This document shows positions 25,423-33,065 of a stretch of DNA of 64,000 nt, in pieces. Position numbers and translations under genes: made by a program. The notes beneath the pieces were generated by a model. That model was not told where the DNA came from. It was given only the letters and a program-made list of their open reading frames with translations, and searched no databases. How positions within the stretch are numbered: position 1 is the first letter of the stretch; every line of letters begins with the position of its first letter. The stretch is from positions 310,001 through 374,000 of the forward strand of contig CAJTBO010000001.1 of NCBI GenBank assembly GCA_910573755.1, given 5' to 3'. The stretch is from Lachnospiraceae bacterium. GTDB lineage: Bacteria > Bacillota > Clostridia > Lachnospirales > Lachnospiraceae.

Positions 25423-25920
25423 CTAGCCTTTTACCGCTCCCGCCGTCAAACCTTTGATAAAACTCTTGGACCCGAAAATAAACAGGATCAGCAGAGGAAT
25501 AGTTGCCAGAAACAGTCCTGCCAGCGACACCACGACAATAATCAGAAACAGTACGCAGGAAAGAGCTGATGCATATCCCATACGCGGGTTCCCGCCGAAT
25601 GCCTGATTATAAAAATTCCATACCATCGTCAAACAGCTCTGGCTGGGTCCTCCCACTGTGCTGCTGCTCTGATTCGTAAATAAAAGATTAGGCTCATCAA
25701 AAAGCTGCAGAGCATAGATCGCGCTGGTAATCACAACAAAACTAGTCACGGATTTCAAAAGCGGTACCGTGATCTGGAAGAACATCTGCACCCCGTTAGC
25801 GCCGTCGATCCTTGCCGCTTCATAAATATCCTCTGAAATGGAGGTGATTCCTGCCAGATACATTGCCATGTAATAGCCTGTACATTTCCATATGATCATA
25901 AAGGCGATGGCAAACGGCGC
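25423..25920 (-). pseudogene. MalF-like/MalG-like permease deletion fusion
   Basis: The frame starts inside a MalF/UgpA-type permease (FMIIWKCTGYYMAMYLAGI, EAA loop DIYEAARIDGANGVQMFFQI, LYALQLFDEPNLL-like) and then passes directly to the last helix and tail of a MalG/UgpE-type permease (LFLATIPLLILFIFGSKSFI, KGLTAGAVKG-stop). Two adjacent transporter genes have been joined by an internal deletion, and the N-terminal half of the first is also lost. Non-functional. Confidence 0.72.
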
Positions 25921-26088
25921 CAAAAATACTGTCGGTCAAAACACTGTGTAAGAGAACATTTCAGTTAAAATTTAAGAAATTCAAACATTTATAGTCAAAA
26001 AACTTGAAAGTCGAGACAAAAACCGCCCACGATATGTTATACTGAATAAAAAAGACAAGTTCCCTCTGATAAAGTAAAGGAGGCTTTT

Positions 26089-26667
26089 ATGCAGCATGAA
26101 ATACAGGACGAGAGATATTCCGTAGCCGACGAAGCTATCTATGATGCGTTTTTTCTGATCTTGAAAGAAAAAGATCTGGAAAAGATAACCGTGTCCGATG
26201 TGATAAAGAAAGCCGGAATTGTTCGAAGCACTTTTTACAATCACTACGAAAATATTCCGGCTCTTGTGGCTGCCGTTGAGGACAAGACTATCAACGATAT
26301 CTTTTCCCTCATGGAAACCTTTCATCCGAAGAATGATAATGATATATGTAAATCGTTCTTCATGGCAGTCTGTGACTACACAATGAACAATCCGTTTTTG
26401 GCAAATCTCCTCCGGAGTCCCAGAGGAGACAAGTTTTTTGAAAAAGTATTGACGATGTTCCACCGCTTTGTAGCGGACGTCACACAAAATGCGGCGCCCG
26501 CCCGCCACAGCAAAGAAGAACTTTCCTACATAGTCGCCAGTTCCATCGGCAGCACCCTCGGTATACTCCACAAATGGACCAAGGACGATTTTGCGGTATC
26601 TTCGGAGGCTGTCGCCGATATTCTGACGCAGTCTTTTATCTCGGGTATGCTGCCTTTTATGTCCTGA
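26089..26667 (+). CDS. TetR/AcrR-family transcriptional regulator
   Basis: 192-residue regulator with an N-terminal TetR HTH (EAIYDAFFLILKEKDLEKIT, VSDVIKKAGIVRSTFYNHYE) and a C-terminal ligand/dimer domain of the TetR_C_7-like class. AAAGGAGG lies upstream of the ATG. A TATACT -10 box is at 26038-26043. It is convergent with the adenylation gene, not divergent, so control of the downstream cassette is possible but not shown by layout. Confidence 0.9.
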   Translation: MQHEIQDERYSVADEAIYDAFFLILKEKDLEKITVSDVIKKAGIVRSTFYNHYENIPALVAAVEDKTINDIFSLMETFHPKNDNDICKSFFMAVCDYTMNNPFLANLLRSPRGDKFFEKVLTMFHRFVADVTQNAAPARHSKEELSYIVASSIGSTLGILHKWTKDDFAVSSEAVADILTQSFISGMLPFMS

Positions 26668-26789
26668 TCCGGATCAGCCGGGCCATAATTAAAATTTTGC
26701 CGTCTTGTGTTAAATTCGGTTCTTAAATTGCCTGAAGCCCTATCCCGAGGAGCAAAATACAGGCAAAAGTATATCAGCACTTTGAAAGC

Positions 26790-28340
26790 TTACGGCTCGT
26801 CAATCTCAGCCTCCTGCCGTTTAATCTTTTTTGTAGTGCTTTTGATAAACGGATTTTTCCGAACCACCAGTCCCGTGATCTGGCGGTAGGTAGGCTGCGA
26901 CTTATTATATTTATCCAGAAATGCCTGCAGTTCCGCTCTGATCTTCTCCTCGCTCATATGTTTGGCGGAGACTGCATCCTGATCCGGATAAATTCTTGCG
27001 GTAAGGCCGTTGTTTTCTCCCGTCACGATTACTTCGCCCACCAGTTTTCCGAGCGCTAATTTGTTCTCAATCTCTTCCGGGGAAATATTCTCTCCGTTTG
27101 AAAGAATAATGAGGTTTTTGATACGTCCGTTGATAAACAGGAAACCATCCTCATCCAGATATCCCTTATCCCCCGTATGAAGCCAGCCGTCCCGCAGGGT
27201 TTCTGCCGTCTCCTCCGGCATTTTGTAATAGCCTTTCATAACGCTGCTGCCCTTTACGAGAATTTCACCGTCCTCAAAGGAAATCTCAACGTTTGAAAGA
27301 GGCTTTCCGATAGAACCTGCCTTATGGATCTTCGGCGTATTTGAACTGATGACCGGAGAACATTCCGACATGCCGTATCCCTCAAGAATATCAATCCCGT
27401 AATCTGCGAATTTATCAATATAAAACGGATCAAGATGGGCGCCGCCGGTAATAATGGTTTTCAGCTTTCCGCCAAACGCCTTCGCCGCCACCATCTTCTT
27501 GGGTATAAGGGGACCGGCGGAGGAAAGCTTCTTGTAAATGGTTTCCACCATCAAAGGCACCATCAGGATAATATCCGGTTTAAAGATACCCATGTTTTTT
27601 ACCATGTGCATCAGGGAATCATTGATACACACTGTCGCTCCGAGAGAAAAACCCTTTAACCAGTCCATCACCAGACAGAAGGCATGGTGGATCGGAAGCA
27701 CACTTAGGACCACCGTCCCGGGCTCCAGTTCAAAATCCACGGAAAGCACATTGGACGCCAGATTTCCCTGTGTCAGCATAACACCCTTGCTTTTTCCTGT
27801 AGTTCCCGAGGTAAAAATGATCGTTGCGATATCTTCTGTCTGAGGCCTCTCTGAATCCGCCTCCGCATCTCTGCCCGTCTCTTTCAATTTTCCAAGACAG
27901 GTTACCCTCCCGTCGGAAAATTCCGTTATTTCCTCCTGTAACAGCCAGATTCTTTTCAGATTCGGACACTGTGCTAAAATTCCATCCAGAATCCCCTGAT
28001 TTTTCGGGCTTAAAAAGAGCGCTTCGGAATCGGAACGGTTGATAAGGTCTGCCAGATCCCCCAAAGGCAGCATCGCGTCTAAGGGGACTGCAACGGTATT
28101 GCCCGTAATAATTCCCAGATAACTCTCTACCCACTCCACGGAACTGCTGCCGATCAGGGCGATATGTTTTTCCTGAAAGCCTTCCGCTGATAAACCTTTT
28201 CTCACGGACCTGACATTTTCCATTAACCCACGGTAGTCTATCTCATAAATTTCTTTTTTCTTCAGCCATTTTACCGCTGTTGTTTCCGCAAACTTTTTTT
28301 CGCTTTCCTCCAGAATATCCAGAATCAACTTTTCCATCAT
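26790..28340 (-). CDS. AMP-binding adenylation enzyme (acyl-CoA/acyl-ACP ligase-like)
   Basis: 516-residue ANL-family enzyme: P-loop-like IIFTSGTTGKSKGVML, the core LEGYGMSECSPVISSN, LHTGDKGYLDEDGFLFINGR and a C-terminal catalytic Lys in VVRKNPFIKSTTKKIKRQE. It activates a carboxylic acid with ATP and loads it on a thiol, most likely the carrier protein encoded 52 bp upstream. It resembles long-chain acyl ligases more than amino-acid adenylation domains, so a fatty acid is the first guess. Third gene of the condensation-carrier-ligase set. Confidence 0.88.
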   Translation of the reverse strand: MMEKLILDILEESEKKFAETTAVKWLKKKEIYEIDYRGLMENVRSVRKGLSAEGFQEKHIALIGSSSVEWVESYLGIITGNTVAVPLDAMLPLGDLADLINRSDSEALFLSPKNQGILDGILAQCPNLKRIWLLQEEITEFSDGRVTCLGKLKETGRDAEADSERPQTEDIATIIFTSGTTGKSKGVMLTQGNLASNVLSVDFELEPGTVVLSVLPIHHAFCLVMDWLKGFSLGATVCINDSLMHMVKNMGIFKPDIILMVPLMVETIYKKLSSAGPLIPKKMVAAKAFGGKLKTIITGGAHLDPFYIDKFADYGIDILEGYGMSECSPVISSNTPKIHKAGSIGKPLSNVEISFEDGEILVKGSSVMKGYYKMPEETAETLRDGWLHTGDKGYLDEDGFLFINGRIKNLIILSNGENISPEEIENKLALGKLVGEVIVTGENNGLTARIYPDQDAVSAKHMSEEKIRAELQAFLDKYNKSQPTYRQITGLVVRKNPFIKSTTKKIKRQEAEIDEP

Positions 28341-28392
28341 GAACCTCCGTTTTCCAATTGTTCCGGCTGTGTTTCAAAGCACACAGCATTCC

Positions 28393-28626
28393 TTACTGCT
28401 GCAATGTTTCCAATAATGCCAGCGCCTCCGCAATGGTAAACACACGCAGCGCATTTTCCTCTTCCAGTTCTATATCAAAGGTATCCTCCAACTCTCCCAA
28501 AAAGGACATAAAATCAAGGGAACTAAAGCCCAGATCCTCTCTGAACCGCATGTCGTTTGTCATTTCTTCCGGTTTTACATCGCAATACTGCGCGATAATT
28601 GTCTTAAACTGCATTTCCTGTGTCAT
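28393..28626 (-). CDS. Stand-alone acyl/peptidyl carrier protein
   Basis: 77-residue carrier with the phosphopantetheine motif DLGFSSLDFMSFLGELED (Ser36). It is distinct from a housekeeping ACP because it sits between condensation and ligase genes. It would hold the acyl chain activated by the downstream ligase. A phosphopantetheinyl transferase is not in this window. Confidence 0.9.
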   Translation of the reverse strand: MTQEMQFKTIIAQYCDVKPEEMTNDMRFREDLGFSSLDFMSFLGELEDTFDIELEEENALRVFTIAEALALLETLQQ

Positions 28627-28647
28627 ATTATTTTCCTCCTAATTATA

Positions 28648-28763
28648 GTCGCTGCGCGACGGCACTAAAGCGTAAAGTCACTTCGCCACACACCTTATGA
28701 GTGAAACTTTCATTCGAAAGGGCTCTCATGAAAGTTCCCCTCGTTCGCCTTCGTGACTTTACC
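28648..28763. repeat. Nested palindromic element inside the biosynthetic operon
   Basis: Outer inverted repeat GTAAAGTCAC (28672-28681) and GTGACTTTAC (28753-28762) encloses AACTTTCAT/ATGAAAGTT (28705-28713, 28728-28736). A small hairpin GTCGC-TGC-GCGAC sits at 28648-28660. It occupies the gap of about 160 bp between the condensation and carrier genes. It could be a REP/MITE-like repeat or an mRNA-processing structure. No T-run follows it, so it is not a normal terminator. Confidence 0.6.
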
Positions 28764-28788
28764 GTTAAATGTAAATTATTTCAACAAC

Positions 28789-30174
28789 TTATACCTGCTT
28801 CATAATTTCCCCGATACACATATCCGGCTCCGCAATCCCTTTAAAGAGAATGCGCATCATATAGTAATATAACAACTCCATATCATGCTCCGTTAAATGT
28901 GCGGTCTGGTAGTGGTACGAGAAATTCATGCCGCCTCCCTCGGTGTGGGATACGGTCAGATACATCTTCTTGGTCGCGGCGCCGTTTGCAAACCATTTGG
29001 AATGCTGCGGAACATGGACAAGATGCGGATTCTCCACCTTTACCGGCATGGGCTGGTATGTCAGGTAACAGCTTTCATACGCCGTGTGCTCCGGTGTATT
29101 GTAACGTTTCCTCATTTCCTCCCTGATCAGCGCCGGATCATAATTGCTGTGCATATATATGCGGTTCTGCACATTCTGGATCTCATACGCCGCCGACAGA
29201 AAATCGGTCTCGGGGGAGATCACGGTCCGGCAGGGAAACATGATCGTCCTGCTGCCGCCGGAGGTCCACTCGTCATGCGTAGAACGCCTGGAGATAAAAT
29301 TTTCGATCGTGATATCCTCCTGTCCGTTATTTACCTTCGACAGATAAGTCCGGATTCCCAACAGTAAAAGATTGGTCATGGAAAGCTGGTGGTTCATACA
29401 GAAATCTATGAGGTTTTTGGTAGGAACCGGCTCTAAACAGTAATCTTTTACCTGCACAAACAAATTATCAAGCTCGATATCCGCTGATCTCAATGCCGGA
29501 TCATTGTGGCGTTTTCTTGCCTCTTCCAGAACCGAAGATCCCTGAATATCGGAATAAAGCGGCTCTCCTAACGCATCTAACTGGTCGTCCCAGAATTTCT
29601 TATCTTTTGCAAAGCGTTTTTCGTTGTTTGCCCTCTTTAAATCCTTCGCCAGAACCTCTTCGAAATCCGCCAGATCATCGGGATACGGGGACCCGAATCT
29701 GTAATGGGTGTATAGCTGCATCAGATCATTGATCATCACCACCAGCCCGCAGGAATCGATCAGCCTGTGATCCATGTGTATAAAAAATCCGTTATAGCCC
29801 TCAGGAAGTTTTACCATGGTTACGTCACACAGCGGGATATCATCCCCGTCAAAAGTTTCATAGGCCCACTGCTGCATCAGATTGTCCGCCTCCGCCATGC
29901 GCATACCGGATAAATCCCTGATCGGGATATCCCTTGTCTCTTTTCCCGCAATATACTGCCTGATCTCGCCTTTTTTGTCGGGCTTTGTAAACCGGATCCG
30001 CATACAGCCGTATCGCTCAAACTCCAGCTGGATACATTTCTTTAAAAGCCCGAAATCCAACTGGGCCTGCAGGGACGCCACAACGCTGACTCCCGATACC
30101 TGCTGTGTTTTATAAGTTTTCATCCAGTTATAGTGCAGCTTCTGTGCTGCTGTTAAAGGATAATACTCTTTCAT
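28789..30174 (-). CDS. Stand-alone condensation-domain protein
   Basis: 461-residue NRPS condensation-like acyltransferase: opening YYPLTAAQKL, active-site segment FIHMDHRLIDSCG (the HHxxxDG motif with first His as Asp, catalytic second His kept), and the NFISRRST/FPCRTVI region. It would condense a carrier-bound acyl group with an amine or alcohol. The start at 30174 is chosen: AGGAGG lies 6 bases upstream, while the in-frame TTG at 30180 overlaps the spacer. Stand-alone condensation, carrier and ligase genes recall the fatty-acid-amide clusters reported in gut Clostridia; the match needs checking. Confidence 0.85.
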   Translation of the reverse strand: MKEYYPLTAAQKLHYNWMKTYKTQQVSGVSVVASLQAQLDFGLLKKCIQLEFERYGCMRIRFTKPDKKGEIRQYIAGKETRDIPIRDLSGMRMAEADNLMQQWAYETFDGDDIPLCDVTMVKLPEGYNGFFIHMDHRLIDSCGLVVMINDLMQLYTHYRFGSPYPDDLADFEEVLAKDLKRANNEKRFAKDKKFWDDQLDALGEPLYSDIQGSSVLEEARKRHNDPALRSADIELDNLFVQVKDYCLEPVPTKNLIDFCMNHQLSMTNLLLLGIRTYLSKVNNGQEDITIENFISRRSTHDEWTSGGSRTIMFPCRTVISPETDFLSAAYEIQNVQNRIYMHSNYDPALIREEMRKRYNTPEHTAYESCYLTYQPMPVKVENPHLVHVPQHSKWFANGAATKKMYLTVSHTEGGGMNFSYHYQTAHLTEHDMELLYYYMMRILFKGIAEPDMCIGEIMKQV

Positions 30175-30280
30175 TGGCAACCTCCTGTTTTTCTGTCCTT
30201 TTGTGAAATTAACACATTTTATATTTGAATTCTACCCCCTTTGGGACTTAACAAACATTTTAAATGAAAATGACTGAAAC

Positions 30281-30312
30281 AAAAAAGCGCCAGCCCGTTA
30301 AGCCGACGCCAC
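30281..30312 (-). terminator. Terminator after the alpha/beta hydrolase gene
   Basis: On the minus strand GCGTCGGCT pairs with GGGCTGGCGC (some G-U), followed by TTTTTTG, directly after the hydrolase stop at 30320. It separates that gene from the condensation gene. Confidence 0.6.
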
Positions 30313-30319
30313 TGCGTAG

Positions 30320-31288
30320 TCAATGATCATTTTTTGAAAAAAATTCCAAAAGCTTTCGCCTGTACAATTCCGGATCCGCATAAGGACTGCACAGATGTCT
30401 TGCCTCCGGTATGATGACAAGTTCCTTCGGGGCCCTGCACAGTGCATAGTTATACCGGGTATTCTTCGGCTCTACATAGGTGTCCTTTTCCCCGTGGAAG
30501 AATAAAACAGGCCTTCGGTTGGTTCTCATCGCGTTTGCTGTGTCCGCATCCCTCATGCGAAAGCCCCCTAAAAGCCCGCAGAACAGATCTACCCTGAGCA
30601 GCAGCAAATCCACCCGCTTCAGATGAAACCAGCCTGCGGCAATGTCCTGAAGCTGCTCTTTCATAGAATGGAATCCGCAGTCCGCGATCAGCCCTTTTAC
30701 CTTCCCCGGCAGATTGTGCCCCGACGCCATGAGCACCGATGCCGCCCCCATAGATTCCCCGTAGAGATAAATGGGAAGTTTTTCTTTATTCCTCTTTGCG
30801 ATATAATATGCCCATTGCTGCACATCCCACTGCTCCTTTGCCCCGAATGTGATGTATTTTCCCTCGCTCTGCCCACAACAGCGCTGGTCAATAAACAGCA
30901 GGCCGCAACCGTTTTCATGGAGAAACCTTGCCGTATAGGCAAAATCCCCGAAACCGCTGCCCTTGTATCCGTGGCAGAGCAAAACATAGCGTTTCGTTTT
31001 CGCCGCCGGCAGATAAAGCCCATGCAACAACAGACCGTCCCCGCTTCTGATATAACAGTCCTGCATGTTCTGCTGCCGGCACCAGGCTTTGCCCTCTTCG
31101 TATTCCTTCTCATACTTATCCCTCGGATGGTTGATCTTTGTATGGGACAGCTGAAACCACTTCCTGTTTGCAGGCTGCCTTTTGTTCCTGCAGTGGATCA
31201 TCAGGTCAAAAAAAGACCAGCCAAATGCCATAAAGATACCGAATACCGCCGCCGCGGCACCTATCGTTTTTAAAATTTTATCTTTCAT
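30320..31288 (-). CDS. Membrane-anchored alpha/beta hydrolase
   Basis: 322 residues with an N-terminal hydrophobic segment (about 8-28) that is a signal anchor. The alpha/beta-hydrolase core has nucleophile Ser in YLYGESMGAAS, Asp in FFHGEKDTYVEP and His in ARHLCSPY; oxyanion loop VLLCHGYKGSG. Such proteins are esterases or peptidases acting near the membrane. It is upstream of the condensation cassette on the same strand, but a terminator lies between, so a shared role is uncertain. Confidence 0.85.
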   Translation of the reverse strand: MKDKILKTIGAAAAVFGIFMAFGWSFFDLMIHCRNKRQPANRKWFQLSHTKINHPRDKYEKEYEEGKAWCRQQNMQDCYIRSGDGLLLHGLYLPAAKTKRYVLLCHGYKGSGFGDFAYTARFLHENGCGLLFIDQRCCGQSEGKYITFGAKEQWDVQQWAYYIAKRNKEKLPIYLYGESMGAASVLMASGHNLPGKVKGLIADCGFHSMKEQLQDIAAGWFHLKRVDLLLLRVDLFCGLLGGFRMRDADTANAMRTNRRPVLFFHGEKDTYVEPKNTRYNYALCRAPKELVIIPEARHLCSPYADPELYRRKLLEFFSKNDH

Positions 31289-31421
31289 AAAATGTCCTGC
31301 CTGTTATACCTGTTTTACTTTTCCTTACCCAATCATACAAGAAAACCTCCGCAAATACAACGCTATCTTGTCTCTTCCCCGCGAAAAGTAATGCATCAGG
31401 CAGACTTTAGGTCCCTCCTTC

Positions 31422-31450
31422 TTGACAGGAAATTTCATGGATAGTATGAT
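31422..31450 (+). promoter_or_regulatory. Sigma-A promoter of the microcompartment locus
   Basis: TTGACA (31422-31427), 17-bp spacer, TATGAT (31445-31450); start near 31457, leader of about 60 bases before the first ATG at 31518. No terminator or ANTAR-like twin hairpin is seen in this short leader. Confidence 0.75.
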
Positions 31451-31517
31451 TTATGAAAAGCTGATGTATATTACGTGCAAAAATTATATAAAAATATGGA
31501 AGGAACGGATCGGATAA

Positions 31518-31883
31518 ATGGCAAACGGACAGGAAGAGCAGATCAGGATCGTGCAGGAGACCGTGGCAGGAAAGGAAATCACCTTTGCGCATGTGATGGG
31601 TGGCCCGGCGCCGATTATATACCAGAAACTCGGATTAAACCCTCAGGTGGATTACCAGTCATCCGCCATCGGCATCATGAACATGACGCCGCCGGAATCA
31701 GCCGTCATCGCCTCTGATATTGCGGTCAAAAGCGGGAACATCTATCTCGGTTTCGCGGACCGGTTTACGGGAACGCTCATCATCACGGGGGAGATTTCGG
31801 ACGTTATGTCGGCTATGACCGAGATTGTGGATTATTTCCGGGATACACTGGAATATGTAGTCTGCAGGATCACAAAGAGATAG
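31518..31883 (+). CDS. Bacterial microcompartment shell protein, EutS/PduU-like (copy 1)
   Basis: 121-residue single BMC-domain protein of the circularly permuted EutS/PduU type: VAGKEITFAHVMGG, AIGIMNMTPPESAVIASDIA, YLGFADRFTGTLIITGEISD. These hexamers form bent or capped shell tiles. It lies 5 bp before the second copy. No diol dehydratase, ethanolamine lyase or aldehyde dehydrogenase lies in this window, so this is a satellite shell locus. Confidence 0.88.
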   Translation: MANGQEEQIRIVQETVAGKEITFAHVMGGPAPIIYQKLGLNPQVDYQSSAIGIMNMTPPESAVIASDIAVKSGNIYLGFADRFTGTLIITGEISDVMSAMTEIVDYFRDTLEYVVCRITKR

Positions 31884-31888
31884 GAAGT

Positions 31889-32323
31889 ATGACTATGGCA
31901 CATATCACCAGAGAAGAACTGCTGGAAAAACTGTTCCACGAGGATTATGAACATCTGAAAGGAAAAAAACTGCGTATAACACGCCTGCGGGTTCCGGGCA
32001 AGGAAGTCTGTCTGGCACATATCATAAGTGCCTCACAAACTCCCGTATTTCAGAACCTGGGGCTTCATATCGGTATACATGAAGGAGAAGACCATACCGG
32101 GGAATCCATCGGCCTGATCCGTTTTACGCCCTGGGAAGCGGTCGTGGCGGCTGCCGATGTCGCAATGAAAAGCGCGGACGTGCAGATCGGCTTTATGGAT
32201 CGTTTCTGCGGTTCCCTGATCCTCACCGGCGGGTTGTCCGAAGTCCAGACCGCCGTGGAAGAGGTTGTCAGGTTTTTTGGCGAAGTGCTGGACTTCCAAA
32301 CCTGTAAGATCTATAAGAATTGA
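31889..32323 (+). CDS. Bacterial microcompartment shell protein, EutS/PduU-like (copy 2, N-terminal extension)
   Basis: 144-residue paralogue: a 20-30 residue charged helical extension (EELLEKLFHEDYEHLKGK) precedes the BMC core (VPGKEVCLAHIISA, GLIRFTPWEAVVAAADVAMK, QIGFMDRFCGSLILTGGLSE). The extension could act in shell assembly or cargo binding. The pair probably forms mixed or separate hexamers. Confidence 0.87.
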   Translation: MTMAHITREELLEKLFHEDYEHLKGKKLRITRLRVPGKEVCLAHIISASQTPVFQNLGLHIGIHEGEDHTGESIGLIRFTPWEAVVAAADVAMKSADVQIGFMDRFCGSLILTGGLSEVQTAVEEVVRFFGEVLDFQTCKIYKN

Positions 32324-32344
32324 CGAAACGGAACAGGGCAGATC

Positions 32345-32881
32345 ATGAAAAAGATGTTTTTGATGGGAAGGAGCGAAGCGGGAAAAACCTCTCTGACCCA
32401 GGCACTGAAAGGTGAAGAGCTTCACTATGTTAAAACCCAATACACCAGTTCAAACGACGACACCATCGACTCGCCGGGAGAGTATGCGGAATCCAAGCGC
32501 TTCAGTGTGGGACTCGCCTGCTTTTCCTTTGAAGCGGATGTGGTGGCGGTCGTTCAGGCTGCCGATGAACCCTTCAGCCTGTTCAGCGCAAGCCTTCATA
32601 CCTTTATCCTCCGCCCCCTCATCGGCATCATCACAAAGGTTGACTCTCCTTATGCGAATATTCCCATGGTCAGACAATGGCTGATCAATGCCGGCTGTGA
32701 ACGCATCTTCCTGATCAACAATGTAACCCGGGAAGGCATCAGCGAACTTATGGAATATCTGGAGGAAGATCTGCCGCATCTGACAATGGAACAGGCAAAA
32801 TTCAAGCAAAGCCTCGGATTGAACGAATGGGACCCGCTTCCGGAGGGTATCGGATATCCTCCGCGCACCTTCTGCACTTAA
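32345..32881 (+). CDS. EutP/PduV-like small GTPase
   Basis: 178-residue P-loop protein: Walker A LMGRSEAGKTSL, the EutP-type DTIDSPGEY, and guanine-specificity motif ITKVDSPYAN. EutP/PduV proteins associate with microcompartments; some act on acetate (EutP as acetate kinase in Salmonella), others in positioning. A 30-residue C-terminal tail (about 146-178, ending TFCT) goes beyond the usual length of about 150 and has no known role. The ribosome binding site is weak. Confidence 0.85.
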   Translation: MKKMFLMGRSEAGKTSLTQALKGEELHYVKTQYTSSNDDTIDSPGEYAESKRFSVGLACFSFEADVVAVVQAADEPFSLFSASLHTFILRPLIGIITKVDSPYANIPMVRQWLINAGCERIFLINNVTREGISELMEYLEEDLPHLTMEQAKFKQSLGLNEWDPLPEGIGYPPRTFCT

Positions 32882-32935
32882 ATGATACCGTTTGGGAATC
32901 TTCATGAAACAATTCTGAAATTAAGGCGTAACCCC

Positions 32936-32964
32936 TTGACTTTCTCTTATAAACTGAATATACT
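32936..32964 (+). promoter_or_regulatory. Promoter-like sequence immediately ahead of a terminator
   Basis: TTGACT (32936-32941), 17-bp spacer, TATACT (32959-32964). A start near 32971 would put the transcript straight into the hairpin at 32978-33011. It may serve the MATE gene with attenuation, or be a decoy. Confidence 0.5.
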
Positions 32965-32977
32965 GGTCTAACAGCTA

Positions 32978-33011
32978 AAAAATTCCCTACCGAATGCGGT
33001 AGGGAATTTTT
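32978..33011 (+). terminator. Strong intrinsic terminator between eutP-like and MATE genes
   Basis: Perfect 15-bp stem (5' arm 32978-32992 ending CTACCG, loop AATG, 3' arm 32997-33011) ending in TTTTT. It ends the microcompartment transcript but also lies inside the possible leader of the MATE gene. Confidence 0.85.
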
Positions 33012-33065
33012 CGCGGTTTTGGCAACGGTCAGTGACAATTTTACATATATAAGGAGAACATTTTT

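Noticed and set aside
30623-31273. 216-residue plus-strand ORF
   Set aside because: Antisense shadow of the alpha/beta hydrolase, which has a complete catalytic triad.
31457-31517. ANTAR target in the microcompartment leader, by analogy with eut operons
   Set aside because: Leader is about 60 bases, with no twin hairpin and no terminator.
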